In this document: one piece after another, positions 14,456 to 23,013 of the stretch
Position numbering within the stretch: position 1 is the first letter of the stretch
Layout: every line of letters begins with the position of its first letter
NCBI GenBank assembly: GCA_016866215.1
Contig: VGNE01000032.1
Span: 1-42,885, forward strand
DNA length: 42,885 nt
Reading direction: 5' to 3'
Origin: Chloroflexota bacterium
GTDB taxonomy: Bacteria > Chloroflexota > Anaerolineae > Anaerolineales > Villigracilaceae
Translations under genes and position numbers: made by a program
Notes under the pieces: model-generated
The model's input: only the letters and a program-made list of their open reading frames with translations
Database searches by the model: none
What the model was told of the DNA's origin: nothing

Positions 14456-15127
14456 ATGCTTGAAATTGTCTCTTTCACTTTAGGTCCCGCGCAGACCAAT
14501 GCTTATCTTGTGGCTGATCCACAAACCAAAGAAGCGGTTGTGATTGATCCCTCGTGGGATGGCCACATCATCCTTAAAGCCGCACAGGATCGCGGCTGGC
14601 GGATTGGACATTTATGGTATACACACGCGCACTTCGATCACATCGGCGGCGCCGCTGAAATCGCCGATGCGCTGAATCCCCTTCCTCTTGTCGCGCTTCA
14701 CCCCGATGACCATGTCCTCTGGCGCGCGGGCGGAGGTGGCGCGGTCTTTGGTTTTGACATTGACCCCGGGCCCGAACCGACAATTGATTTTTATCAAGGC
14801 CAAATTCTAAAACTTGGTTCTAATGAGTTTGAAGTGCGTTACACACCGGGACATACCAAAGGCCATTGCGTGTTTTATGCTGCAAATATCCGCGCTGAGC
14901 GGAGGGCGGACACCCGTAGTCGAAGCGTTTGTTTTTGTGGCGATTTGATTTTTAACGGAAGTGTTGGTCGCACCGATCTGCCCGGCGGTGATTGGGCTAC
15001 TTTGGAGAATAGTATCCGCACGCAGATTTTCACTATGCCCGATGAGACGAGACTGTTATCAGGTCATGGCCCTGAAACGACGGTGGGCGAGGAGAAGATG
15101 AATAATCCGTTTGTGGGGCTATCATGA
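14456..15127 (+). CDS. Metallo-beta-lactamase-fold hydrolase (glyoxalase II-like)
   Basis: A 223-residue cytosolic protein with the metal-binding THAHFDHIGG motif, the histidine of YTPGHTKGHCVFY, CGDLIFNGSVGRTDLPGGD and the late histidine in LLSGHGPETTVGEEK. This matches hydroxyacylglutathione-hydrolase-like enzymes; the true thioester substrate is unknown. The IRAERRADTRSRS stretch, between the fifth metal histidine and the CGD ligand, is encoded by intergenic-type repeat DNA and is absent from typical homologues. ATG 14456 follows GGAAAGG. The stop overlaps the next ATG by 4 bp. Confidence 0.9.
   Translation: MLEIVSFTLGPAQTNAYLVADPQTKEAVVIDPSWDGHIILKAAQDRGWRIGHLWYTHAHFDHIGGAAEIADALNPLPLVALHPDDHVLWRAGGGGAVFGFDIDPGPEPTIDFYQGQILKLGSNEFEVRYTPGHTKGHCVFYAANIRAERRADTRSRSVCFCGDLIFNGSVGRTDLPGGDWATLENSIRTQIFTMPDETRLLSGHGPETTVGEEKMNNPFVGLS
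14889..14927. repeat. In-frame repeat inside the MBL-fold hydrolase
   Basis: CCGCGCTGAGCGGAGGGCGG followed by ACACCCGTAGTCGAAGCG, a GCTGAGCGG...GTCGAAGCG repeat type also seen at 7313-7357, encodes about 13 extra residues between conserved motifs. Confidence 0.6.
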
Positions 15128-16056
15128 AACACGCAATTAGCATCAGCCTTGGAAGTTCCAAGCGTGATAAAAGTGTGAAGATCAATCTCAACGGGCAGGA
15201 GATTCTTGTTGAGCGTGTTGGTACAGATGGCGATATTGCAAAAGCCCGCCAGCTGTATTTGGATCTGGATGGGAAGATAGATGCCTTCGGTGTCGGCGGT
15301 GTGGATTTATATCTGCGTTTGGATGAAAAGGAATATCCGCTTCATGCCGCGCTGAAACTTGTCTCTGGCGTCAAGCAGACTCCACTCTGTGACGGGAGAG
15401 GACTCAAACACACACTCGAGCGCCGCGTGTTTCAGCTGGCAAAACCCCAATTGGGAGATGCGCATTTCAAACAGGCGTTCGTCCCCGTTGCTATTGATCG
15501 GCTTGGGTTGGCCGAAGCAGTAGCGGAAGTCGCAGATAGTACCGTGTTCGGTGATTTGATGGTCGCGCTGGGAGTCCCAATCCCCATTTATGGAATCCCA
15601 GCCTTCAAACGAGTCGCAAGGGTCATGTTACCTTTTGTCAGTCATTTCCCCATGAGCATGATCTTTTACGGCAGCGACGGCGCGGAGCAGGAACCGAAGT
15701 ATACAAAATACTTTGCAGAATCTGACTTGATCGCGGGTGATTTTCTATTTATGCGGAAATACATGCCGAAAAACATGTCTGGTAAAACAGTGGTGACCAA
15801 CACCACCACCGAAGATAATATCGCATTGCTAAAAGAGCGCGGCGTGAAGACGGTCATCACCACCACGCCGCGTTATGAGGGCCGCTCGTTTGGCACGAAT
15901 ATGCTGGAAGCCGCGCTGACCGCATACGCAGGTAAAGGACGAAGACTGAGCGATAATGAATTGAATGAATTGATAGATGATTTGGAGTTGAAACCGACGG
16001 TAATCCATTTTACGCAGGTTCTACGGTTCAAACCTGTTTTGATGGACGGTGCCTAA
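15124..16056 (+). CDS. Quinate 5-dehydrogenase-like protein of uncertain function
   Basis: A 310-residue protein starting SISLGSSKRDKSVKINLNG, followed by ERVGTDGDIAKA, AFGVGGVDLYL, CDGRGLKHTLERRV, and a C-terminal VVTNTTTEDNIALLKERGVKTVITTTPRYEGRSF. This resembles a family that databases label quinate 5-dehydrogenase in Chloroflexota and Firmicutes. I see no classical dinucleotide-binding GxGxxG loop to support that activity directly. The gene is translationally coupled to the MBL hydrolase (ATGA) and ends the + strand run begun at aroH, so a role touching shikimate/quinate metabolism is possible but unproven. Confidence 0.6.
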   Translation: MKHAISISLGSSKRDKSVKINLNGQEILVERVGTDGDIAKARQLYLDLDGKIDAFGVGGVDLYLRLDEKEYPLHAALKLVSGVKQTPLCDGRGLKHTLERRVFQLAKPQLGDAHFKQAFVPVAIDRLGLAEAVAEVADSTVFGDLMVALGVPIPIYGIPAFKRVARVMLPFVSHFPMSMIFYGSDGAEQEPKYTKYFAESDLIAGDFLFMRKYMPKNMSGKTVVTNTTTEDNIALLKERGVKTVITTTPRYEGRSFGTNMLEAALTAYAGKGRRLSDNELNELIDDLELKPTVIHFTQVLRFKPVLMDGA

Positions 16057-16278
16057 TCACAGTTCAATGTTATTCAGTAAATCTTTCAGCGCCAGCAGTT
16101 CTTCCCTGGAAAGGGTTACACCTTTACCCATCTTCTCGCGGTCCGGTGACCATTCACGGATATCATATTTTGGATCTCTTTCGTTCCAACTCATCAAGTT
16201 GAGCTCCTTGGCCCACCCCGAAGCGGACTTGGAAAGCACGCCTATCTTTTTGATGATTTCATATTTGATTTCTGACAT
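16057..16278 (-). CDS. PC4/YdbC-family ssDNA-binding protein
   Basis: 73 residues matching the YdbC branch of the PC4-like single-stranded nucleic acid binding family: EIKYEIIKKIGVLSKSASGWAKELNLMSWNE, then the PKYDIREWSPDREKMGKGVTL signature and a C-terminal helix. It probably acts as a homodimer on ssDNA or RNA. It converges on the aromatic operon, with the 15124-16056 gene ending one base away, so the two transcripts may overlap. GGAG lies just upstream of its ATG on the minus strand. Confidence 0.85.
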   Translation of the reverse strand: MSEIKYEIIKKIGVLSKSASGWAKELNLMSWNERDPKYDIREWSPDREKMGKGVTLSREELLALKDLLNNIEL

Positions 16279-16299
16279 TTTATATCTCCTAAGATTAGA

Positions 16300-16506
16300 T
16301 TATTCGATTACCATACGTTTCATTACTTCCTTGTTCAGCACTGCGTGTATTTCAGCGTCAATATCATCCTGAGTAATGTTAAACCTATGCACTGTCTCGC
16401 GCGTGTATTTCAGGGATTCTTTGACACCTGCCCTGATCTTTTCACCCTCTGGCAGGCTAATCTTCAAAATGCGGAGTGATGCCAGCACATCTATCTGACG
16501 GGACAC
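16300..16506 (-). CDS. Small hypothetical protein, possibly N-terminally frameshifted
   Basis: 68 residues from a GTG start (SRQIDVLASLRILKISLPEGEKIRAGV...), helical and charged, of unknown family. An ATG with a better context lies upstream on the minus strand at about 16551 and reads MTTFEQPLYAKLP before a stop. A one-base shift near its CCCC run (about 16532-16535) would join MTTFEQP to REVAKLPVSRQIDVLASL and give one continuous protein of about 82 residues. It may be a decayed antitoxin-like gene or a sequencing indel. Confidence 0.4.
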   Translation of the reverse strand: MSRQIDVLASLRILKISLPEGEKIRAGVKESLKYTRETVHRFNITQDDIDAEIHAVLNKEVMKRMVIE

Positions 16507-16631
16507 AGGCAGCTTGGCAACTTCGCGTAGAGGGGTTGTTCAAAAGTAGTCATTGGTTCACCTCTGCTCCAATTATACGATCCCAATCCCTTCCTGCCTT
16601 CCTCAAATCAGATAAGGACAGGGGAAATAAA

Positions 16632-16692
16632 AATTCCTCGCATGAAACTCATGAGTTTCAGTAAAGAAATGAATTACTTCATACGAGGAATT
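16632..16692. repeat. Cloverleaf-like palindromic element
   Basis: The outer arms AATTCCTCGCATGAA (16632-16646) and TTCATACGAGGAATT (16678-16692) pair with one mismatch. Inside lies the perfect palindrome GAAACTCATGAGTTTC (16644-16659) and a small GTAA/TTAC hairpin. The shape is more elaborate than a terminator and resembles REP or transposon-end DNA. Confidence 0.65.
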
Positions 16693-16701
16693 CAGTCAAA
16701 G

Positions 16702-16738
16702 ACAGACCCTAAAGATTAATGAAATCTTTAGGGTCTGT
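16702..16738 (-). terminator. Strong hairpin after rny
   Basis: ACAGACCCTAAAGATT (16702-16717) and AATCTTTAGGGTCTGT (16723-16738) form a 16-bp perfect stem immediately after the rny stop. There is no long T-run on the minus strand, so it may act as a terminator or as a 3'-end stabiliser. Confidence 0.6.
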
Positions 16739-16745
16739 GTTGTTT

Positions 16746-18272
16746 TTATTTCGCGTATTCCGTTGATCTTGTCTCGCGTATCACCGTCACACGGATCTGG
16801 CCGGGATATTGCATGGTCTCTTCGATCTTTTTGGCAATGTCACGCGCCAGCCGCGCGGAGGCGAGATCGTCAATCGAGTCAGGTTTGACGAGGATGCGGA
16901 CTTCGCGTCCCGCTTGAATGGCGAAGGCTTGTTGTACGCCTTCAAAGGATATCGCCATTTCCTCCAGTGAGCGGATGCGCTTGATATAGGCTTCCAGGTC
17001 TTCGCGGCGTGCGCCTGGGCGTGCGCCTGAAATTGCGTCTGCTGATTCAGCGATCACGGCCTCAACGGTCTCTTGATCCACTTCATGGTGATGCGAAGCG
17101 ATGGCGTTCACAACAATCGGGTTGACGCCGTAGCGCTTGCAATATTCCGCGCCAAGTCCTGCGTGTGTGCCATCCTGATTGTGATCCATGGCTTTGCCAA
17201 TATCATGCAGGAAGCCGCCCTGTTTGGAGAGTTCTATATTCGCGCCGAGTTCCGCGGCTAAGATACCCGCGAGCTTGGAGACTTCAACCGCGTGTGCGAG
17301 CTGGTTTTGACCATACGAGGTGCGGAATTTCAACCTGCCCATCATCCGCAGGACTTCGGTGTGCAAGCCCGTGACGTTGGCTTCGTATGCGGCTTGCTCT
17401 CCCGCCTCGTTGATGATCTTCTCGACGGCTTTGGTTTCGTCTTCTATGATCTTTTCGATATGCGCGGGATGAATGCGGCCATCCAATACCAATTTTGCCA
17501 AAGAGCGGCGGCCAATTTCGCGGCGTACCGAGTCAAAGCAGGAGACGGTGACTGAATCGGGTGTATCGTCCACGATCACATCCACACCCGCGGCCTGCTC
17601 GAAGGCTTTGATGTTACGCCCGTTGCGTCCGACGATGCGTCCCTTCATTTCTTCGCTGGGCAGGGTGACGACGGCGCGGGTGACTTCGGCCACATGCTCA
17701 GAGGCCACACGCTGGATCGCATCCGCAATTAATTTACGGGCGCGTTTTTCGCCTTCTTCACGCGCTTCGGTTTCGATCTGGCGGATGATGCGCGCCATGT
17801 CGCCGCGCGCTTCTTTTTCAACTGCCGCAAAAAGCTCTTTACGCGCCTCATCCTGCGTTAATTGCGCGACCTGTTCAAGTTTATTCACTTGATCTTCGTA
17901 AAGTTTTTCGATGTCATTGCCGCGTTTGTCAATTTGAGACTGGCGCTTGTTCAAGGTTTGTTCGCGTTGTTCGATCTTTTCGAAGCGGCTGTCGAGTTCG
18001 GAGCGGCGTTTTTCAAGGCGGTCCGTTTCCTTGTTCATCTCGATGCGGCGTTCTTTGATCTCGGACTCCGCCGCTTGCACGATCTTGGTGGCATTGTCGC
18101 GCGCGCCGCTTTCGATCATGCGCGCCTGCGAGTTGGCCGCTTTTAGTATGTCTTCTGCTTTTTCTTGCTGCCCTTTTGCAGTGCGTTCGGCCTGGTAGCG
18201 GTGAATAAAATACCCAGCCAAAACGCCCACAATGAGCGCAGATATGTCTATTAATAGGTTAAGCGGATTCAT
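16746..18272 (-). CDS. rny: Ribonuclease Y
   Basis: Membrane-anchored endoribonuclease that starts bulk mRNA decay. The 508 residues follow the family layout: an N-terminal membrane helix (about 5-25), a long charged coiled coil (about 28-190), a KH domain with the GRNGRN loop at 215-220, and an HD phosphohydrolase domain with His356-Asp357 in FLHDIGKAMDHNQDGTHAGLG and a second ASHHHEVD motif. The start codon overlaps the recX stop (ATGA), so the two genes form one unit. Confidence 0.97.
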   Translation of the reverse strand: MNPLNLLIDISALIVGVLAGYFIHRYQAERTAKGQQEKAEDILKAANSQARMIESGARDNATKIVQAAESEIKERRIEMNKETDRLEKRRSELDSRFEKIEQREQTLNKRQSQIDKRGNDIEKLYEDQVNKLEQVAQLTQDEARKELFAAVEKEARGDMARIIRQIETEAREEGEKRARKLIADAIQRVASEHVAEVTRAVVTLPSEEMKGRIVGRNGRNIKAFEQAAGVDVIVDDTPDSVTVSCFDSVRREIGRRSLAKLVLDGRIHPAHIEKIIEDETKAVEKIINEAGEQAAYEANVTGLHTEVLRMMGRLKFRTSYGQNQLAHAVEVSKLAGILAAELGANIELSKQGGFLHDIGKAMDHNQDGTHAGLGAEYCKRYGVNPIVVNAIASHHHEVDQETVEAVIAESADAISGARPGARREDLEAYIKRIRSLEEMAISFEGVQQAFAIQAGREVRILVKPDSIDDLASARLARDIAKKIEETMQYPGQIRVTVIRETRSTEYAK

Positions 18273-18922
18273 GTTATATCCTCATCTTTAAAATGGTTTT
18301 CTTCCGCATGCATCTCGTTCCACACCTGGGTGACGACGGGTGCGATCACGGAATAGGGGAAGCCGCGTCGTGCGAGATACTCCGACAGTTTCTTGCGAAA
18401 CTCGCCTCTTTCCAGATCCTTGAACCTGCCTGCTCGTTTATTGGCAGATTCATAGGCAAGGGCATTTTCGTCCACATCTGAAACTGCGGCTTGCACAGTT
18501 TCATCATCGAGTCCTTTTTGACGAAGTTCCATCGTCAATGCACGGCGACTGCGCGGGTGGAAGGTATTGCGATTTTCCACCCAGACGCGGGCAAATTGGT
18601 TGTCGTTGACTAACCCGCTCTGGCGAAGTCTTTCGAGCGTTTGCTCGATGACCGCTTCCGGAATTTCACGCTTGAGCAGGTTTTGCCTTACTTCTTTTTC
18701 GGAACGGGCGCGGCAGCTCAGGAAGAGCATGGCCTGTTGCAGGGCGCGTTCACTCGCATCTTCGGTTTGCAGTTGCGCGACATTCTCATCGCTTAATTCC
18801 TGGCCTCTTTGCAGCCAGGCGGCTGTGATGCGCGCCAGCCCGAAGGCGAACTCTCCATCAAGGTAAATGTTTACCCGATTGGGATTCTTTTTTTGCGCTT
18901 CCAGGGCAGTTATTTTTTTCAT
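18269..18922 (-). CDS. recX: Regulatory protein RecX
   Basis: 217 residues that modulate RecA filaments. They show the three-helix repeat pattern: ALQQAMLFLSCRARSEKEVRQNLLKR, IEQTLERLRQSGLVNDNQFARVWVENR, HPRSRRALTMELRQKGLDDETVQAAV, and a C-terminal FRKKLSEYLARRGFPYSVIAPVV. ATG 18922 (MKKITALEAQKKNPNRVNIYLDGEFAF) is preferred; the longer open frame runs through an inverted repeat and has no family support. Pairing with rny rather than recA is notable. Confidence 0.9.
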   Translation of the reverse strand: MKKITALEAQKKNPNRVNIYLDGEFAFGLARITAAWLQRGQELSDENVAQLQTEDASERALQQAMLFLSCRARSEKEVRQNLLKREIPEAVIEQTLERLRQSGLVNDNQFARVWVENRNTFHPRSRRALTMELRQKGLDDETVQAAVSDVDENALAYESANKRAGRFKDLERGEFRKKLSEYLARRGFPYSVIAPVVTQVWNEMHAEENHFKDEDIT

Positions 18923-19377
18923 ATTAAACGCATACAGCCGAGGCTTCCGTCTGAACGGCCTCGGCTGTGGAAAATGTCTGGGTTGGTTGACCAGTTTCCG
19001 CATCCCGAAGGAAGCGGGAGTTGGGTAGGTCAAAATCGCGTGACAGGTCTTACATCACGTTCGGCATGATAGTTAAGGTGAAGCCAGCTGTTTTCTCAAA
19101 TTCTTTCCTAAATGAGACTTCACAGAGTAACTCCCTAGCGCCTCTAGCGGGGGAGAAATCGTGCGCGAATTACCAGTCAATTTCAAGCAAAGGCCGCGAA
19201 TACGGCGGAAGTTTCTATTTATTGCCTAAATTATACTTGAATTTTAAGATTTGTTAACACAACTTTTTCATGGCAGGGGGGTATAGCGTATATCAGAATC
19301 GTGACAAATGGAACTATGTGGTTTTACAAAAGTTATGCAATAATCAGGGGATTATCACCTAAAATAACGGAGACACT
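18923..19377. other. Divergent intergenic region between recX and maeB
   Basis: About 455 bp without a gene. Near recX an inverted repeat, ACAGCCGAGG (18934-18943) with CCTCGGCTGT (18959-18968), could fold in the recX-rny 5' UTR. The maeB-proximal 170 bp are AT-rich and must hold the maeB promoter, but I cannot single out a convincing -35/-10 pair. CGGAG at 19368-19372 is the maeB ribosome-binding site. Confidence 0.6.
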
Positions 19378-21672
19378 ATGGCAAAGATTACGCGCGAAGA
19401 TGCACTTGAATATCATCATTTGAAAGGCAAACCCGGCAAGATTGCAATTGTGCCGACCAAGCCCATGGATACGCAAAGGGATTTGAGTTTGGCGTATTCA
19501 CCCGGCGTTGCTGAACCTGTTTTGGAGATCGAAAAAAATCCTGAGGATGCTTATGAATATACATCCAAGGGAAATTTAGTGGCGGTTGTTTCCAACGGCA
19601 CGGCAATCCTGGGTCTGGGTGACCGCGGCGCTTTGGCGAGCAAACCCGTGATGGAAGGCAAAGGGGTGCTGTTCAAAAAATTTGCGGATATTGATGTTTT
19701 TGATATTGAGTTGAACTCGCACGACCCTGATGAAATTATCAAAATTGTGGCGGCGATCTCCCCCACGTTTGGGGGGATCAATCTCGAAGACATCAAAGCC
19801 CCTGAATGTTTTTACATTGAGGAAGAATTAAAGAAGATGCTGGATATTCCTGTATTCCATGATGACCAGCATGGCACGGCGATCATCTCTTCGGCGGCTT
19901 TGGCAAATGCGCTGGAGATTGTGGGCAAGAAACATGATGAGATCCGCATTGTCATTTCGGGTGCGGGCGCTTCGGCGATCTCCTGCGCGGAGTTGGCGAT
20001 CCGATGGGGTGTGAAGCGCGAGAACATCATGTTGTGTGACAGCAAGGGTGTGGTCTATAAAGGACGTACAGAGGGGATGAATAAATACAAAGAGCGCTTC
20101 CTGGTTGAGACCGAAGCCCGCACTTTGAAAGATGCCTTACGCGATGCTGATGTATTCTATGGTTTGTCTGTGGCAAATGTGATGACCCCGGATATGGTCA
20201 AGTTGATGGCGCGGGACCCGATCATTTTCGCGATGGCGAATCCGGACCCGGAGATCAAACCTGAGCTGGCCAGAGAAGCGCGCAAGGATGTCATCATTGC
20301 AACGGGCCGTTCGGATTATGCAAATCAAGTCAATAACGTCCTGGGCTTCCCGTTCATCTTCCGTGGCGCGTTGGATGTGCGCGCGAAAAGTATCAATGAA
20401 GAGATGAAGTTCGCTGCCTCGCAGGCGTTAGCCGCATTGACAAAAGAGGACGTCCCAGATTCAGTCATCCGCGCGTATGGCGGCGTGGCGATGAAATTTG
20501 GGCGTGAATATATTTTGCCTACTCCGCTTGATCCGCGAGTGCTGTTGTGGGAAGCGCCCGCTGTCGCTGAGATGGCGATGAAGACCGGTGTTGCGCGCAA
20601 GAATATTGACATTGACGAATATCGCGAACAGTTGGCATATCGTCAGGGCAAGGGTGAACGGATTCGGTATTTCTTCCAAAACAAGGCGCGTTCTTCAGGC
20701 GGCACGAAGCGCGTGGCATTTGCGGAAGGCGAGGAACAGAAGATCATCCGCGCCGCATATCAAATTCAGGAAGAGGGCATCGCCACGCCTGTCTTGATTG
20801 GGCGCAAAAATGTGATCGAAGAACAATTGAAGAATCTCAGCCTGGATTACCAGCCTGAAATTGTTGACCCCGCTGTCTTTAATAAGTTGGATGCCTACGC
20901 CAAAAGCTTTTATGAAATTCGTCAGCGGAAGGGTGTCATGGCAAGTGACACCCTCAAGAAAGTGCAGGACCCCAACGTCTTTGGCTCGTTAATGGTAAAA
21001 ATGGGTGATGCAGACGCCTTCATTTCAGGCTTGACCTATGATTATCCTGACGTGATCCGCCCTGCGTTGCAGATCCACCATACCGCTCAAGGCGCAGCCC
21101 GCGCGGCGGGTGTCTACATCATGATCCTGGAAGATAAAGTTTTCCTCTTTACAGATGCCACCGTGAATATTGACCCGACAGCTGAAGACCTGGCTGAGAT
21201 CGCCTGCCTCGCGGCTGATTATGCAGTGAAACTTGAAATTGAACCGCATGTGGCTTTCCTTTCGTTCTCGAATTTTGGTTCCACACCGCATCCGCTTTCG
21301 GAAAAGGTACGTAAGGCGGTTGCGCTGGTGAAAGAGCGCCGCCCCGACCTGCAAGTGGATGGTGAAATGCAGGCAGATACTGCGGTGGTGCCAGAGATCG
21401 TGGAAGAACGCTATCCATTCAGCGCTGTGAAGGATGCGAATGTGCTGGTGTTCCCTTCGCTTGAATCTGCAAATATTGCCTATAAGTTGCTGGCTCGCTT
21501 GGGCAATGCCAAGGCGATCGGTCCGATCCTGCTGGGGGTGGGTGCGCCCGTGCACGTTCTGCAAACGGGCGATGATGTCAACGCTATTGTGCAGATCGCT
21601 GCCGTTGCTGTTATGGATGTCATGGGGCGGGCAGAGAAGGGCATTGAGAAGAAGGTCGGGAAGAAGAAGTGA
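19378..21672 (+). CDS. maeB: NADP-dependent malic enzyme with phosphotransacetylase-like C-terminal domain
   Basis: Decarboxylates malate to pyruvate with NADP+. The 764 residues match the large MaeB type. The N-terminal malic domain has [45 protein letters not shown] and [10 protein letters not shown]. The NAD(P)-binding domain has [15 protein letters not shown] and [12 protein letters not shown]. From about residue 440 a phosphate-acetyltransferase-like domain follows ([53 protein letters not shown]). In the family that domain is regulatory rather than catalytic. Monocistronic, with its own terminator. Confidence 0.96.
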   Translation: MAKITREDALEYHHLKGKPGKIAIVPTKPMDTQRDLSLAYSPGVAEPVLEIEKNPEDAYEYTSKGNLVAVVSNGTAILGLGDRGALASKPVMEGKGVLFKKFADIDVFDIELNSHDPDEIIKIVAAISPTFGGINLEDIKAPECFYIEEELKKMLDIPVFHDDQHGTAIISSAALANALEIVGKKHDEIRIVISGAGASAISCAELAIRWGVKRENIMLCDSKGVVYKGRTEGMNKYKERFLVETEARTLKDALRDADVFYGLSVANVMTPDMVKLMARDPIIFAMANPDPEIKPELAREARKDVIIATGRSDYANQVNNVLGFPFIFRGALDVRAKSINEEMKFAASQALAALTKEDVPDSVIRAYGGVAMKFGREYILPTPLDPRVLLWEAPAVAEMAMKTGVARKNIDIDEYREQLAYRQGKGERIRYFFQNKARSSGGTKRVAFAEGEEQKIIRAAYQIQEEGIATPVLIGRKNVIEEQLKNLSLDYQPEIVDPAVFNKLDAYAKSFYEIRQRKGVMASDTLKKVQDPNVFGSLMVKMGDADAFISGLTYDYPDVIRPALQIHHTAQGAARAAGVYIMILEDKVFLFTDATVNIDPTAEDLAEIACLAADYAVKLEIEPHVAFLSFSNFGSTPHPLSEKVRKAVALVKERRPDLQVDGEMQADTAVVPEIVEERYPFSAVKDANVLVFPSLESANIAYKLLARLGNAKAIGPILLGVGAPVHVLQTGDDVNAIVQIAAVAVMDVMGRAEKGIEKKVGKKK

Positions 21673-21717
21673 GAAGTAATGCGTAAAACGTAATATGCGA
21701 AACGCAAGTTGTAATTG

Positions 21718-21752
21718 ACTCACCTCGAATGATTATTTCGGGGTGAGTTTTG
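21718..21752 (+). terminator. Intrinsic terminator after maeB
   Basis: ACTCACCTCGAA (21718-21729) and TTCGGGGTGAGT (21737-21748) pair over 12 bp, including one G-T pair, followed by TTTTGTT. Confidence 0.8.
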
Positions 21753-21787
21753 TTATACTCGGCTTTATTTTGAAAACAGGAAATGAT

Positions 21788-23008
21788 ATGAACAATCTCG
21801 AATCCATGGCTCGAAAAATTACAGCGATTCTTTTTGCCCAGCAATCCCTGGCCTCCGCAGGTTTTATTGCGGCGGCGACGCTCAATTCAATTGTGGGAAA
21901 GGAACTCAGTCAAAACCCAAGTTGGGCGGGTGTGCCTACGGCTGTTTATTTGCTGGCGGGCGCATTCTCTGCTTATATGTGGGGATATGTGTTTGACGCA
22001 ATCGGCCGGCGCGGCGGCTTGGTGACTGGTTTAAGCGCGGGTGTGATTGGGTCTGGTATGACGTTTTATGCAATTGCAATTCATTCCTTTGCATTGTTTC
22101 TCGGAGGAATGGTGTTGATGGGAGTCGCAAACGCGGCTGTGCAACTGGGTCGTTTCGCGGCCGCGGAGGTAAACAAACCCGAACATCGCGGACGCGCAAT
22201 TTCAAATGTGGTCATCGGCGGGACGGTTGGTTCGGTGATCGGCCCGTTCGTGGCCGGACCTGCGGGCGGAATTGTAGGATCGTGGGGGATTGATGAATTG
22301 GCTGGCGCATATCTTGTCAGTCTGGTTTTATTTGCAATTGCTGCAGTCGTTGTGTTTATCGGGTTACGCCCCGATCCGCGCGAGATCGGCCAACAAGTCG
22401 CGGAAAAATATCCAGATACAATCATCCGCTCAACGGTAGTGCGAAGCGTGCTTGAGATTCTTCGCCAGCCTGCCGCGCTTGTGGCGGTGGTCAGCATGGT
22501 GCTGGGGCAAATGGTAATGGTGCTGGTCATGGTCATCACTTCGCTTCACATGCGCGAAAATAATCATGGCTTGCCTGATATTTCGCTCGTGATCTCGTCT
22601 CACACTTTTGGCATGTATGCCTTTTCGATCATCTCCGGGCGGCTTGCAGATCGTTGGGGCCGCGGAGTTGTAATATTGATCGGTTCTTCAACTCTGGTGG
22701 TTGCCTGTATTGCCGCCACCATTTCACCCGATGTTTTGCCGCTCGGCGTGGCATTATTTTTGGTTGGGTTGGGATGGAATTTTTGTTTCGTGGGCGGCTC
22801 CGCTTTGCTTGCAGATCAACTTTCTCCATTGGAGCGCGCCCGCACCCAGGGTTTCAATGATCTGCTGATTGGTCTTGCCTCCGCGCTCGGAAGTTTGGGA
22901 AGCGGTTTTATCTTTGCATCCCTAGGATATAACGTGATGGCGTTTGTCAGCGCCGCATTTGCGTTGATCCCATTTACGGTTGTGTTGATCTGGATGCGCA
23001 GGAAATAA
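21788..23008 (+). CDS. MFS transporter
   Basis: A 406-residue integral membrane protein of the major facilitator superfamily with about 12 hydrophobic helices. The signature between helices 2 and 3 is degenerate (WGYVFDAIGRRGGLV) and is repeated in the second half (SGRLADRWGRGVVIL). ATG 21788 follows AGGAAA. The protein begins MNNLESMARKITAILFAQQSLASAGF, with a short cytosolic lead before helix 1. The substrate is unknown. The next gene follows after 5 bp, so the two are probably co-transcribed. Confidence 0.88.
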   Translation: MNNLESMARKITAILFAQQSLASAGFIAAATLNSIVGKELSQNPSWAGVPTAVYLLAGAFSAYMWGYVFDAIGRRGGLVTGLSAGVIGSGMTFYAIAIHSFALFLGGMVLMGVANAAVQLGRFAAAEVNKPEHRGRAISNVVIGGTVGSVIGPFVAGPAGGIVGSWGIDELAGAYLVSLVLFAIAAVVVFIGLRPDPREIGQQVAEKYPDTIIRSTVVRSVLEILRQPAALVAVVSMVLGQMVMVLVMVITSLHMRENNHGLPDISLVISSHTFGMYAFSIISGRLADRWGRGVVILIGSSTLVVACIAATISPDVLPLGVALFLVGLGWNFCFVGGSALLADQLSPLERARTQGFNDLLIGLASALGSLGSGFIFASLGYNVMAFVSAAFALIPFTVVLIWMRRK

Positions 23009-23013
23009 TTTTA

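Noticed and set aside
20933-20957. GGGTGTCA...TGACACCC palindrome inside maeB as another inserted repeat
   Set aside because: The encoded segment has the same length as in other malic enzymes and phosphotransacetylases, and the arms are short, so there is no evidence of insertion.
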